64,000 nt of DNA from Enterococcus sp. DIV1094 (GCF_017316305.2 NZ_CP147250.1:1074001-1138000), one strand, 5' to 3'; positions 18,145 through 27,063 are shown, numbered from the stretch's first letter. The notes: generated by a model not told the origin, from the letters alone. Numbers and translations are program-made.

Positions 18145-18930
18145 TTAAGTACGCCAGACGAAAATCAAGAAGAAAATAGTAGCAATAGTAATAATCAGAA
18201 GCGGTAGGATAAACTTGACAAGATATTGTTTATCCTTCGCTTTTTTGACGACGACTGCCTCTTGTTCAAATGTTGCGGCAGGTGTTATTTCTCCATGCAC
18301 CTTTTTCGCTTCCACGAGTATGCGGTAAGGTGTTTGCTCTTCTTGACTACATGTAACTAGAAAAAGAATCTCTGCGCCTCTATCAGCAAATTTATCGACT
18401 TCTGTTTCTCTGATCAGCGAGGACTTTTCCACTTTGTATTGATAATAATCATTTAGATAGTGAATATAAATCGAATCACCTTTTTTCAGTTCTTCGATTC
18501 GAGCAAAAAGCAGATCGTAAGCTCCAGCGTGATGACCGATCAACGTCATTGATCCCAACTCTGGTTCACGCTGAGGAAACAAACTAACTACTCCATCAAT
18601 TAGATGTTCTGTTGTCAAACCAAGAAATATCGGTTGTGAAATCGCTACGTCAGGAATAACGATCTGACCAATCGCATCGTCACTGGTTTGGCGCGCCGCC
18701 TCAAAGACATCTTGAACATTCAATACTTTGACAGCTTCAGATGGTGGCACATTTTCTGGCACTTCATTTCGAATCGTTGTACGCTCAAATTGCGAGTGGG
18801 TCGCTATCAGAAAATACTTCGAAAAAGGCACAGCCATTAGACTCACAGCAAGTAATACTAAGACACTGATCAATAGCTTCAATCTATTTTGACTGTTTGA
18901 TCGGCCTCTCCTTTTCCTCCAGTTAGCCAT
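18145..18930 (-). CDS. Sortase, membrane-anchored (class A/C type)
   Basis: A 261-residue sortase, a cysteine transpeptidase that joins surface proteins to the cell wall or to each other. Catalytic His133 (LIGHHAG), Cys194 (FLVTCSQEE) and Arg203 (YRILVEA) are in place. There are membrane segments at both ends (about 18-40 and 224-255); the C-terminal one is typical of class C (pilin) sortases. I chose the ATG at 18930 because it overlaps the stop of a small upstream ORF (ATGGCTAA), giving the usual sortase size; a start 13 codons earlier is possible. Its likely local substrate is the small LPXTG-like protein at 24901-25200. Confidence 0.92.
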   Translation of the reverse strand: MANWRKRRGRSNSQNRLKLLISVLVLLAVSLMAVPFSKYFLIATHSQFERTTIRNEVPENVPPSEAVKVLNVQDVFEAARQTSDDAIGQIVIPDVAISQPIFLGLTTEHLIDGVVSLFPQREPELGSMTLIGHHAGAYDLLFARIEELKKGDSIYIHYLNDYYQYKVEKSSLIRETEVDKFADRGAEILFLVTCSQEEQTPYRILVEAKKVHGEITPAATFEQEAVVVKKAKDKQYLVKFILPLLIITIATIFFLIFVWRT

Positions 18931-19072
18931 CGTAGTTACCTTGATCAATCGAATCGTTGACCCATTCAAGATTTTCCTGTGTCAATTGCCTACTTTGTAA
19001 CGCATCTTTTGTCAGCCAATATAAGTCTGCCATTCCTTTAACGCAACTTGTTTTAAAATAAACTTGTCTCAT
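18923..19072 (-). CDS. Small ORF of 49 residues coupled to the sortase gene
   Basis: The frame starts with ATG at 19072 inside the end of the preceding surface-protein gene (20-base overlap) and ends with a TAA that overlaps the sortase ATG. AGGGATGATG, about ten bases upstream, can act as ribosome site. The product begins MRQVYFKTSCVKGMADLYWL and ends VNDSIDQGNYDG. It has no signal peptide or membrane segment and is rich in charged and polar residues. I do not recognise it. Tight overlap on both sides suggests it is translated, perhaps mainly to couple expression to sortase. Confidence 0.5.
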   Translation of the reverse strand: MRQVYFKTSCVKGMADLYWLTKDALQSRQLTQENLEWVNDSIDQGNYDG

Positions 19073-19598
19073 CAAACATCATCCCTGTTTTTATCGATTC
19101 ATTCTGACTAGTAGTGTCTGTTCGCTCTTTTCTGACGTAGCTTTCCCCGTCTAACCGTCCCATACCAAAGAGCATTTTTCCAGACAATGCTGCTAGCATT
19201 ACCCCTGTATCTGTTTTTCCCACTCTTGCATCTTCACCCATTCCAGCGCTCGATTTACTTCTTTTATTTAGCACCAAATGCTCCCCAGGGTGAAAGAAAT
19301 CCTCTTTTTTCACCACTTTTTTCTTACTCTCATGTTTCTTTGGCGGTTCCCCTTGCGTTTGTGGTGCTTGCTTTTCTGCTTTCTCCTCTTTAGAAGAAGG
19401 TGTTGTTTCTTCAGCTGGCAATGGCATGCGTTCCGGGTTTTTAGGCGCGACAGATTCTGAAGGATTTAGCGGATTGAGAATTTCTTCATCTGCAGCAGTA
19501 ATCGTATGGTCTCCCTGAACAATAAGGGCAAAAAATATACTGGCATAAAGATAGCTTTTACTAAATTTAGGAAGAGATATTTTCGTGATTTTTCTCAT
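19053..19598 (-). CDS. Secreted Pro/Glu/Lys-rich protein of unknown function in the WxL locus
   Basis: A 181-residue protein. The ATG at 19598 (GGGAAG upstream) opens a signal peptide (MRKITKISLPKFSKSYLYAS, cleavage probably after the ITAA segment). Next is a low-complexity stretch rich in Pro, Glu and Lys (about 45-115) typical of wall-spanning linkers, then a C-terminal region with a mildly hydrophobic GVMLAALSGKMLFGMG segment. No LPXTG motif or WxL domain is seen. The gene overlaps the end of the regulator upstream and the 49-residue ORF downstream, so it belongs to the sortase transcription unit. Function unknown. Confidence 0.7.
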   Translation of the reverse strand: MRKITKISLPKFSKSYLYASIFFALIVQGDHTITAADEEILNPLNPSESVAPKNPERMPLPAEETTPSSKEEKAEKQAPQTQGEPPKKHESKKKVVKKEDFFHPGEHLVLNKRSKSSAGMGEDARVGKTDTGVMLAALSGKMLFGMGRLDGESYVRKERTDTTSQNESIKTGMMFDETSLF

Positions 19599-21045
19599 GA
19601 TTCTTCCCACACTTCTGTATTTTTACATTTACGATCAGATCGCCTAACTTTTCCCAATCGGATGCTGTTGGAGGAGATAGCCAAATCACTTGATGTTGCT
19701 TACTTTGCCACTTCAACATATCTGAAATACAAATATCCGCGTTTTCTCCTGATTCTCCTACAAAAGACTCAATATTCAACTTACCAAAAGCATCCACCTG
19801 TTCTTGAATGTAGCGGCTGTAACTTTCGCCAAAAGAAAAATCAATGGCGATCCTTACTTTTGGTGAAAGAAGCTCAATCGGTAAACTTGCCAAAAAGAGA
19901 AAAATATATTCTTTTGCCAACTCATGGTAATTTGCCCGAACTGTTTCTGTACACCATTCTAGATCCAATAATTCTTGCACGATACGATAAGCAAGTGCTT
20001 CCGCCAACTGGTAATTTTCTTTAATAAACGAAAACTGTTGGATCGTTGAATTTTCGAAATTTGTGCGTTTCTGAAACACCAATTTGTTATGGATCAGTGA
20101 AAGCTCATCGATGACCTCACGTGTTTCACCCCATGAAACAACATCGTGAAATTCTGCAACGACGCTACTGATCACTTTTTCATTGAGAGAGGTAATCACT
20201 TCTGTTTCGATCAGTCGACAATATGGCGATAAATTCTCGCTGCTGATGAAGTACAAAAGCTCGTAAATCTCTGCTTCTTGCAAATTTTGAAAGTATGGAC
20301 TTAAAACCGCCATTATCTTTTGTACCAACCCTTCCTCCTGCACAGTAGATATGATCGGTTCGCCTTGATGCCCAAAGTAGTTACGGACCTTTAAAACAAA
20401 TAAGCGATACAACAGCTTTACCTGTTGTGAATTTGAAAGCTCGTGTTCAAGGAAATGAGTGATTCGGCGAAGTTGATCGATGATTTCACTTAATTCTTCT
20501 TTCATACTTTCAGTAAAAGGATAGGCATTTACTCCGTACAGCGTGTAATAATACCCATACAAAAACGATTGAATATCTCTTTCTTTTCCAATGAACTGAC
20601 AACCGCTAGAAATCTCGATTTCAAAAAGTTTTAACAGCTCATTTGCCTTTGACATGATTTTATAAACGGTTGCTCTTGAAGCGTATAATACATCTTCTAA
20701 ATCAAAGGTATTTTCGACTTGTTCCATAAGCACAGCCTTTATCAAGGGAGTCAAAGTACTTTGACTCGCATAACAGCTGATCAAGCAAGAGATATTTGCA
20801 AATGTTTTCCGCGTATATTTCACAGTCTTCGGTTTTACCCCAGTTTCTATGACGAACTGATCCGTCAAATCAAACTCCTTCAAATCCTCTTGGACATCTT
20901 TTATACAGCTCTCGAGTTCGTATCGATTCATCTTCAGCTCCTCCATCACACTCGCTTGTAACAGAGGAACAGAAGCATTGGCATCTAAATAAAAGAGTAA
21001 TTTCAGTCTGCCTATTGATTTTTTATCTAGGAATTCCAACATCAT
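19567..21045 (-). CDS. Mga-like regulator of the WxL/sortase locus
   Basis: A 492-residue protein with a helix-rich N-terminus (two HTH-like segments near residues 25-50 and 110-140, DLEDVLYASRATVYKIMSKA), a PRD-like middle and a C-terminal EIIB-like fold. This is the Mga/M-protein trans-acting regulator architecture and is comparable with the regulator at 16467-17957, although the two are far from identical. It lies in the minus-strand WxL cluster behind the DUF916 gene and overlaps the next gene by 32 bases. It is expected to activate the surface genes around it. Confidence 0.7.
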   Translation of the reverse strand: MMLEFLDKKSIGRLKLLFYLDANASVPLLQASVMEELKMNRYELESCIKDVQEDLKEFDLTDQFVIETGVKPKTVKYTRKTFANISCLISCYASQSTLTPLIKAVLMEQVENTFDLEDVLYASRATVYKIMSKANELLKLFEIEISSGCQFIGKERDIQSFLYGYYYTLYGVNAYPFTESMKEELSEIIDQLRRITHFLEHELSNSQQVKLLYRLFVLKVRNYFGHQGEPIISTVQEEGLVQKIMAVLSPYFQNLQEAEIYELLYFISSENLSPYCRLIETEVITSLNEKVISSVVAEFHDVVSWGETREVIDELSLIHNKLVFQKRTNFENSTIQQFSFIKENYQLAEALAYRIVQELLDLEWCTETVRANYHELAKEYIFLFLASLPIELLSPKVRIAIDFSFGESYSRYIQEQVDAFGKLNIESFVGESGENADICISDMLKWQSKQHQVIWLSPPTASDWEKLGDLIVNVKIQKCGKNHEKNHENISS

Positions 21046-21079
21046 TTTGTATCACCATTTTCTAATTGACAGCATCGCT

Positions 21080-22225
21080 TTACGGCAATGAGATTTTATC
21101 TTCTTCGTCTTCTTCATTTTTTTTGCGTCGTTTCCACAAAATAAAGAATAAGATGAAAGCAAGCAATGCTAAAACGATGCCCCCAATCAAGAAGTAGATC
21201 CAAGTATTATTCTTTTCGATCGTTACATCTTTCGCATTTAGTTCTTTTGCTTTTTCCGCAGAGATAGTGAAATCTTTTTCAAAATGCCATTTGTACACAT
21301 AATGAACATCCGTATCTTTACCCTCTGCATCTTTTTCTGTTTGGATATATTCTCCCTTAGGATCTTTTTGACCATACACATCCATGGCTAAATGATACGT
21401 TCCAGCTTTCATCGGTTGGGATGGATTACCACTATCCAACATCCCTTGATTACTGATAGCGATCGGGTAATCGAAATTCGTATTTGGTGCCATCTGCATC
21501 ATTTCTCTGACTGAAGTGAACGTCATACTTGGATCATCGATGTTGGTTACTGTTGCGTCCACTTTCATTTGATTCAAATAACCCATTTCTGAATTTTGAA
21601 GATTCGCATTGATGACATTACGCGCATTGACTTGAGAAGGAGCAACATCATTCAAAGTTAGTGAGGGCGCAACTTTTGTTTTTGTTTGTTGCAGCAATAG
21701 TGCTTCTACATAACTAAATTCGTTCTTTAAAGACACACCTTTCGCCTCTTTGGAAGAAGTGTCCGTTTCAGAAGATTTTTGCTTGAACGTCAATCCACCT
21801 GCAATTACACCATCAAATTTTTCAGATGGCATCGATACCTCGATAGCTACGTCTGTTTGAGAGTTTGGTTGCAAAGCTACTTCATTCGGCATCTTCACAT
21901 AATTCGCTAGATCAAACTTTAGTGTTTTATCTTGTTTGTTTTCACTTGGACTGTATTCCACCACACCATTGATATTCGTCGTTGCACTTGCTACATTTGC
22001 TTCAACTGTCACAACTTTATCGGTTGAATTATCCAGTAATACGTGGATCGTCTGTTTCTGCCCAGGTGTCATCAATAAATCAAAATAAGAGACCTCTTCT
22101 GCTTGGTTTTCCGGTAAGACTGGTGTCATTGAAAATTGAAACTCATTTGCCTGGACGACATTACCGCCCACCACCATCATCATGACCATTACGAACATCA
22201 TTAAATAAAATTTTGCCCTTTTCAC
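21080..22225 (-). CDS. WxL-associated membrane protein (DUF916/DUF3324 type)
   Basis: A 381-residue type I membrane protein. A signal peptide (about residues 1-26) is followed by the two-part extracellular region typical of this family (DLLMTPGQKQTIHVLLDNST... and a second Ig-like domain), a single C-terminal membrane helix (about 350-372) and a basic tail KRRKKNEEDEE. Members of the family accompany WxL proteins in surface complexes, and the DUF916 domain has been described as peptidoglycan- or WxL-binding. It probably tethers the WxL proteins encoded just upstream to the membrane. Confidence 0.9.
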   Translation of the reverse strand: MKRAKFYLMMFVMVMMMVVGGNVVQANEFQFSMTPVLPENQAEEVSYFDLLMTPGQKQTIHVLLDNSTDKVVTVEANVASATTNINGVVEYSPSENKQDKTLKFDLANYVKMPNEVALQPNSQTDVAIEVSMPSEKFDGVIAGGLTFKQKSSETDTSSKEAKGVSLKNEFSYVEALLLQQTKTKVAPSLTLNDVAPSQVNARNVINANLQNSEMGYLNQMKVDATVTNIDDPSMTFTSVREMMQMAPNTNFDYPIAISNQGMLDSGNPSQPMKAGTYHLAMDVYGQKDPKGEYIQTEKDAEGKDTDVHYVYKWHFEKDFTISAEKAKELNAKDVTIEKNNTWIYFLIGGIVLALLAFILFFILWKRRKKNEEDEEDKISLP

Positions 22226-22261
22226 TATTGCTGCTCTCTCCTTAATTTCTATAAATAGAAA

Positions 22262-22310
22262 AGCTGTGTCAAAAGCTTTCCCAACTTTCGGATAGCCTTT
22301 GACACATTCT
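22262..22310 (-). terminator. Hairpin between the first small WxL gene and the DUF916 gene
   Basis: TGTGTCAAA (about 22265) pairs with TTTGACACA (about 22296), with weaker pairing inside. On the minus strand the stem is followed by a T-rich tail. It is probably a partial terminator that lowers DUF916 expression relative to the WxL genes. Confidence 0.6.
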
Positions 22311-22453
22311 CTTCTTTTTAAAGCTGAATTTTTCCAACAATGCCTTGTTCAAAAAGTGAGGGAGGTCAACGAAAAAAGTGGGGGGATTCTCGGGTTCCTC
22401 TTTTACTTTCTGAATTCGAACATTTCTGGTTTTGATAAATGTTTTAAAATTTC

Positions 22454-23206
22454 TTAGTTAGCTGGTGTATCACTTAATGACCAAGTCATTGTTGCTTTAT
22501 AGTCACTTGCTAATTTTGTTGAAGCACCTGGAACTTCTAGTTTTACAGATGAATCTTTTGTTGTATCTGAACCAAAATCGACTAAACTTGTTCCAGCACC
22601 ATTGCCATCAGTTGCACCCATGACCACGTCTGATTGAACATTTGGATCTAACATTGTAATTGCTTTTACTTTATCCGCAGGTGTTTTAGATGCTGAAACA
22701 ATCGCTGCATTAGTCAAATAAACTTTTGCACCATCTAAGTTTTCACCTGGTTTACCAGCATTATCAGCATCTGTTGAAGCAAAATCACTAACTTTGACTG
22801 TTAAGCCCCAACCAGCTAATGAACCACGGTTATCTGTTACTTGAACGTAGTTTGGACCAGTTTTAGCATTACCAGCTGCATCTTTGTATTTTTGTGCTGC
22901 CGCATTGTAAACTTTATCTACAGATGTGATTTCTTGTGTACCAAAATCAAAAGATGAAGCAAAGTCAATCGACAATGGACCTGGTGTTCCAGGAACAACT
23001 GGGATCGTTGGATCAGGGTTTTCCGGAACGATCGGCTGTGTTGGATTCAATGGATCGATCGGATCAGTTACACTAGCAGATGGGATATATTTGATTGAAC
23101 CATATGCCCCATATGACGCTACTTCATCTGCTGATACTGTTGTAGCTACTCCTGCTGCGATCATTGATACTAGTAAAGCTGTGGTATATAACGTTACTTT
23201 TTTCAT
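22454..23206 (-). CDS. Small WxL-domain surface protein (third in the tandem)
   Basis: A 250-residue secreted protein. The signal peptide (to about residue 26, cleaved after VSA) is followed by a Pro-rich linker of PxxPxxPxxP repeats, then the WxL domain that begins with the PLSIDFASSFDFG block. The first motif is in GWGLTVK and the second in MTWSLSDTPAN. It shares this layout with the two genes upstream, so the three arose by tandem duplication. It attaches non-covalently to the cell wall, presumably in a complex with the DUF916 protein encoded next. Confidence 0.93.
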   Translation of the reverse strand: MKKVTLYTTALLVSMIAAGVATTVSADEVASYGAYGSIKYIPSASVTDPIDPLNPTQPIVPENPDPTIPVVPGTPGPLSIDFASSFDFGTQEITSVDKVYNAAAQKYKDAAGNAKTGPNYVQVTDNRGSLAGWGLTVKVSDFASTDADNAGKPGENLDGAKVYLTNAAIVSASKTPADKVKAITMLDPNVQSDVVMGATDGNGAGTSLVDFGSDTTKDSSVKLEVPGASTKLASDYKATMTWSLSDTPAN

Positions 23207-23236
23207 GTGAATTTCTCCTTTACAATGACGACATTG

Positions 23237-24013
23237 TTATTTGTTTGTTGGCAGATCTGAAAGAATCCAGACCAAATTAGTTTGATAGCTCACTGGATCT
23301 TTAGGTGTTGATCCAGGAACAAACAATTGAATCGCAGAAGTAAAAGTTGTGTTTACTTCTTCTCCTTCAATTAGTTCCTTTTTTTCGAATAAATCTGACA
23401 TATCTCCCCAGCGTGTAATCCATGTTCCAGCGCCCTGGTCAACCGCCGCACTAGTGATCATGCTCTCTTGATTCGGAACCATTCCTAGTACTTCATAAGT
23501 GGTAGGTTGCGGGGAGTTGCTATTACTTACCATCTTTGGTTTCAAGAAAAACAAAGTCGCCCCTGTTAATTCTTCGTATTGAGTCGGCTCTTCAGCACGA
23601 AACTGGTGGGTTTCTTTCACCTTTAATGTCCAGCCAGCCAATGTCCCACGATTATCTGTCACTTGAACAAAGTTCGGAGTGATCAAATGAGGATCATTGA
23701 AGTATCTTTGCGCCTGTGCAGCATAATACTCATCTTTATTGGAAATCTTATTCATCCCAAAATCCAAACTACTAGCAAAATCAATCGATAACGCGCCGCC
23801 TGTACCAGGCTCAGGTCTCGAACCATCAGGATTCATCGGATCAACTGGAATCTCCGGATTGGTAGGATCTACAGGAAGTGTCGGTTCTTTTGATGATCGG
23901 AATTTTACCGCATCATACCCTCCTACATCATCATGAGGCGCTGCAAAAACCATTTGACTGGCTAGAGCACCAAGCAATGTCGAAAGCACGCTTGCTAATA
24001 AAAACTTCTTCAT
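23237..24013 (-). CDS. Small WxL-domain surface protein (second in the tandem)
   Basis: A 258-residue secreted protein with a signal peptide (cleavage near the MVFAAPHDD junction), a short Pro-rich linker, then the ALSIDFASSLDFG block. WxL motifs are GWTLKV and LVWILSDLPTN. It is diverged from its two neighbours in the middle of the domain (FFLKPKMVSNS against the AGG-type segments), suggesting different binding partners. It is spaced about 30 bp from each neighbour with good ribosome sites, so it is co-transcribed. Confidence 0.93.
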   Translation of the reverse strand: MKKFLLASVLSTLLGALASQMVFAAPHDDVGGYDAVKFRSSKEPTLPVDPTNPEIPVDPMNPDGSRPEPGTGGALSIDFASSLDFGMNKISNKDEYYAAQAQRYFNDPHLITPNFVQVTDNRGTLAGWTLKVKETHQFRAEEPTQYEELTGATLFFLKPKMVSNSNSPQPTTYEVLGMVPNQESMITSAAVDQGAGTWITRWGDMSDLFEKKELIEGEEVNTTFTSAIQLFVPGSTPKDPVSYQTNLVWILSDLPTNK

Positions 24014-24048
24014 CTAATCCTCCTTCCTAGGAAAATATCTGAATTTAT

Positions 24049-24870
24049 TTAGTTTGCTGGAATGTCGGATAGCGTCCAATTTAGATTGGTCGTATAAATC
24101 CCCGCTTTTTTCACCGTTGCACCCGGCACACATAATGTAATCGGTGATTTTGTCGCAACTGCATCTCCAGTTGTCGCCGTCGAATCATAATCCGTTGGTT
24201 TACCTAAACCATAGATCCACGTACCCATCCCTTGATTTTTATCCGCAGAGACAATAACTGTTGCCGCAGGAGATACCGTATACATCTCTGTTTTTACTTC
24301 TTCAGGATAAATCGATGGATCCGTTCCTTTTTCTGTATTCACATGACCACCACTAAAAGCTAATTGCGCCCCTGTTAAGTAATCACCCACTTCCGCACTA
24401 CTTTCATCAGTCACTGATGGATCGACCGTGTCTAAGTGAAACTGTGAATCCGTCGCAACTGATAACGTCCAGCCTGCAAAGTTCCCACGAGTATCAGTTA
24501 CCTGTACATAGTTCTCAGCAGTTTTTCCACTAGCAAACGCTTGAGGATGTGCATAATAAGTTTCTTCTTTTGACGAAATCGACTGTTTACCAAACGCCAA
24601 AGATGATGCAAAGTCAATCGATAATGGTCCACCTGTACCAGGTCCAGGAGGATTTGTCGGGTCAGTCGGATCGATCGGTACTACCGGAATACTTGTATCT
24701 GGATCTTCTGGATCAACCGGCGGTGTAACAGTCGTCCCTTGTTTGAATTCAACCGAAGATTTTGAATCATACTGTCCAGCTGTAGCTGCACTGACAAACG
24801 TGGTGCCGTATGTAGAAATTATCCCAACGCCGGCAATAATTGCTAAAGAATATTTTTTTATATTTCTCAT
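24049..24870 (-). CDS. Small WxL-domain surface protein (first in the tandem)
   Basis: A 273-residue secreted protein with a signal peptide (to about residue 30, FVSAATA), a PxDPxxPxxP linker, the PLSIDFASSLAFG block, and WxL motifs GWTLSV and LNWTLSDIPAN. It is the first WxL gene after the small anchored protein. Like its paralogues it should bind peptidoglycan through the C-terminal domain. No extra adhesin domain is visible, so it is probably a structural part of a surface complex. Confidence 0.93.
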   Translation of the reverse strand: MRNIKKYSLAIIAGVGIISTYGTTFVSAATAGQYDSKSSVEFKQGTTVTPPVDPEDPDTSIPVVPIDPTDPTNPPGPGTGGPLSIDFASSLAFGKQSISSKEETYYAHPQAFASGKTAENYVQVTDTRGNFAGWTLSVATDSQFHLDTVDPSVTDESSAEVGDYLTGAQLAFSGGHVNTEKGTDPSIYPEEVKTEMYTVSPAATVIVSADKNQGMGTWIYGLGKPTDYDSTATTGDAVATKSPITLCVPGATVKKAGIYTTNLNWTLSDIPAN

Positions 24871-24900
24871 TTTTAAGACCTATGTTCCTTTCTTTTTCGC

Positions 24901-25200
24901 TTAAACGATTGTTTTATTTAAGCTCAGTTTCCAGTACAAAATGATGCTTGCTACTATTGTGATCAAAGATAAAAGATACAATCCCTCATTGGAAGCATCA
25001 CCGGCAGCCGGTATTTTTATTTGTTCATCTGGAGAAGTGGAAAGAATAAGTTTCTCATCTTCTGTTAAATCGTCCGAATCAGGAAAAATCGTCTTTTCAT
25101 ATTTACCATAAAAACCCGTCTCACCATAACTTCCATAGTTTTCTGTATCTGCCTTACCAATCGTTGCGTTACTAGTCAGCAACAGCAAAATCAAAACCAA
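24901..25200 (-). CDS. Small sortase-anchored protein with an LPXTG-like signal
   Basis: About 99 residues: hydrophobic secretion segment, a short mature part rich in Tyr, Gly and Asp, then a sorting signal of unusual form (IPAAGD in place of LPXTG), a membrane helix of about 19 residues and a short tail ending KLSLNKTIV. Start uncertain. TTG at 25200 has AAAGGA nine bases upstream but gives a signal peptide with no basic n-region. The frame stays open for 14 more codons containing GRRKG, yet no ATG, GTG or TTG is there. It heads the WxL operon and is probably the wall-anchored member of the complex. Confidence 0.75.
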   Translation of the reverse strand: MVLILLLLTSNATIGKADTENYGSYGETGFYGKYEKTIFPDSDDLTEDEKLILSTSPDEQIKIPAAGDASNEGLYLLSLITIVASIILYWKLSLNKTIV

Positions 25201-25970
25201 AGAAGCGATTCCTTTTCGTCTCCCTATAAACAGCTTTTCCTACCTCCCTCTTAGAACTGCGTTTATCATACCTTCCCCTATTTTTCACTTCATCTTATTT
25301 TTATTTCAGTTCCTGAAAAAAAATTAAACAACAAAACGCACGCGTAAAAATCCTTGGAAAAATATACAACATTTTATCGATCCACTCTTATATAAATTTT
25401 GAAAAAAAATATAAAATAACCATTTTAGTTGTATAATCAAGTGGATAACTATAGTTTTTTTATAAATTAAATAATTTTAAACTACTTAAAAACTAAATTT
25501 AATTGGTATTATCCAATTTATTATTATTAAAAACAGTCGTACGTATCGATTAGAAAAAATAATGAAAATAATGAAAAAAAGAATGGGAAAATTAATTTTT
25601 ACCAACAGGATAGATAACTGGTGATAGAAATTAATTCTTCCATTAAATGATGTTTTTTGTGGGGATTGGTGGAGATTTGTGATTGGGTGGTTTTTGTTTA
25701 TGCGTCTTGAAAAATAAAAATATAGGTACGGTATTTGTTTGTTGTGATATTCTAAAGAAGGAAATATCTTCAATTTCGAGAGTTCTCAGTTTTTGTTTTT
25801 ATTGTAAGCTATACCATTGTTTTACTCATTAAAAATACTAATCGTTATATTAACTATAAAAATATTATTCACACATTAGTATCTAATTTGATGCCTGTAA
25901 TCTATACATGTAACCGCTATCCAACGAACGATCAAGTGAAAATATTTATAACAATTGGGAGGAAAGAATA
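25201..25970. other. AT-rich intergenic region between the WxL operon and a plus-strand gene
   Basis: These 770 bp are very AT-rich. The WxL operon promoter should lie near 25230-25330 (TATGAT at about 25265 on the minus strand, no clear -35). Open frames in 25486-25773 have no ribosome site and unlikely composition. I see nothing else supportable. Confidence 0.45.
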
Positions 25971-26438
25971 TTGTTAGATAAGGATTTTCTTTTTGAAAAA
26001 TATAAAGAAAAAATACATTGTGTGAAAACGAGAAACGAACCTTTCGCTACACTCAAAGGAATAGTAGATATAAAAGAAGCCCCTATTTCGACTATTTATA
26101 ACGAACACCTTGAAATGTTAAAAATCAATGTCGTACACTCAATCTATTCTCGACAAGAAAAAGCGATAGAATTTCGTCTATTTTATGTAGAAGACAATTC
26201 CAAAAGCAAGATCTATTATCAGTCATATGCAAAAAATCCAATTACACTCCCTGGATTAAAGAAAGAGACAATTTACATTATCTTCGAAGAGTCTCTTGGG
26301 ATTATAGAAACAAATTGTGATTTATTAGCTATCGACTTTAGAATACGACAAGGAATCGAACAAGAACATTTAGATGATAGAGATATTTATTTTTTACACT
26401 ATGTTTCAAACTTTGAGAATCGATCTTTTTTTGAATGA
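25971..26438 (+). CDS. Hypothetical protein, 155 residues
   Basis: The frame starts with TTG at 25971 with GGGAGGAAAG eight bases upstream, a strong ribosome site. The product is soluble, mixed alpha/beta in composition, without signal peptide or membrane helix, and acidic at the C-terminus. I recognise no family. It stands alone on the plus strand between the WxL operon and the rpsI attachment site, in AT-rich DNA, which suggests acquired or accessory DNA. Confidence 0.6.
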   Translation: MLDKDFLFEKYKEKIHCVKTRNEPFATLKGIVDIKEAPISTIYNEHLEMLKINVVHSIYSRQEKAIEFRLFYVEDNSKSKIYYQSYAKNPITLPGLKKETIYIIFEESLGIIETNCDLLAIDFRIRQGIEQEHLDDRDIYFLHYVSNFENRSFFE

Positions 26439-26451
26439 TTTAAAGAATAAA

Positions 26452-26486
26452 AATCCAGAGCATTGCTAGTAAGGTGAGTATGCTCT
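26452..26486. terminator. Hairpin behind the 155-residue gene
   Basis: CCAGAGCAT and ATGCTCTGG form a perfect 9-bp stem with a 16-base loop. The T-run is on the minus-strand side, so it is at least a terminator for transcription from the right; its use by the plus-strand gene is uncertain. Confidence 0.5.
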
Positions 26487-26705
26487 GGTTAATAACGAAA
26501 GAAGCAAGGTGGCTTTTTACGTCCAATTCATTTTTAGTTTATGGTGGCTGTTAGTTCATGCTTTGTAACTCTTAGCTGAGTAATTATAAAGGTTCATTTG
26601 TAACGTTAAAATATTACTCGAGTTTAATCATAGCTGACATAGACCCGTTTCAGAATATCCCGATCATGAGACTTAACTTTTTCTGACATGATTTGCTTTA
26701 AGCGT

Positions 26706-26834
26706 CTATTCGTTGTCGTGGTATACAATTTCCTGCTTTCCTTTATATTCAAGAATCTCAGTTAGGATATTCAGCAGATCATTACTAAAATAAAGTCTTT
26801 TCAACTCACGATAATAGAATTCTTTCACCGCCAT
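26706..26834 (-). CDS. Possible small or remnant gene, 42 residues
   Basis: ATG at 26834 opens a frame beginning MAVKEFYYRELKRLYF and ending IVYHDNE. Downstream, another frame continues with plausible protein (NRRLKQIMSEKVKSHDRDIL), so this may be a frameshifted remnant of a longer gene. Upstream there is only a weak ribosome site inside a hairpin. Function unknown. Confidence 0.3.
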   Translation of the reverse strand: MAVKEFYYRELKRLYFSNDLLNILTEILEYKGKQEIVYHDNE

Positions 26835-27007
26835 TTCAGCTCATTTGGCGGTGAAAAACAAATGATGGCGGAGTAATCCGCTAAATATAACTTACTTTCT
26901 TTAACTTGACTAATTCTCTTTTGCAGTCGCTTCTTTTTCTTCGATTGATTCTGGATGAAATTCTTTCAATTTGAACTCACCAATTTTACTTATATAAAAA
27001 TCAAAAA

Positions 27008-27041
27008 AAGACGCTTCACAAAATGAATTGCGAAACGTCTT
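27008..27041 (-). terminator. rpsI: Native rpsI terminator
   Basis: AAGACG..TTC and GAA..CGTCTT pair around an ATTCATT loop, followed on the minus strand by a run of T. It stands about 20 bp behind the duplicated rpsI stop codon and was left in place when the prophage inserted. Confidence 0.8.
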
Positions 27042-27063
27042 GAAATGTTGATATAAAGATATA

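Larger units (their letters stand above)
26439..27063. other. Chromosomal flank behind rpsI, no secure gene
   Basis: The original downstream region of rpsI. Besides the hairpin at 26452-26486 it holds a short possible gene (26706-26834), a further stop-free stretch in another frame ending RDILKRVYVSYD, and a CACCGCCA/TGGCGGTG hairpin at 26826-26853. The pieces look like remains of an older element, but I cannot name it. Confidence 0.4.

Noticed and set aside
25486..25773. A 95-codon minus-strand frame in the AT-rich gap before the 155-residue gene
   Set aside because: Composition follows the AT-rich base content (Ile, Asn, Phe, Lys), and no ribosome site precedes it.
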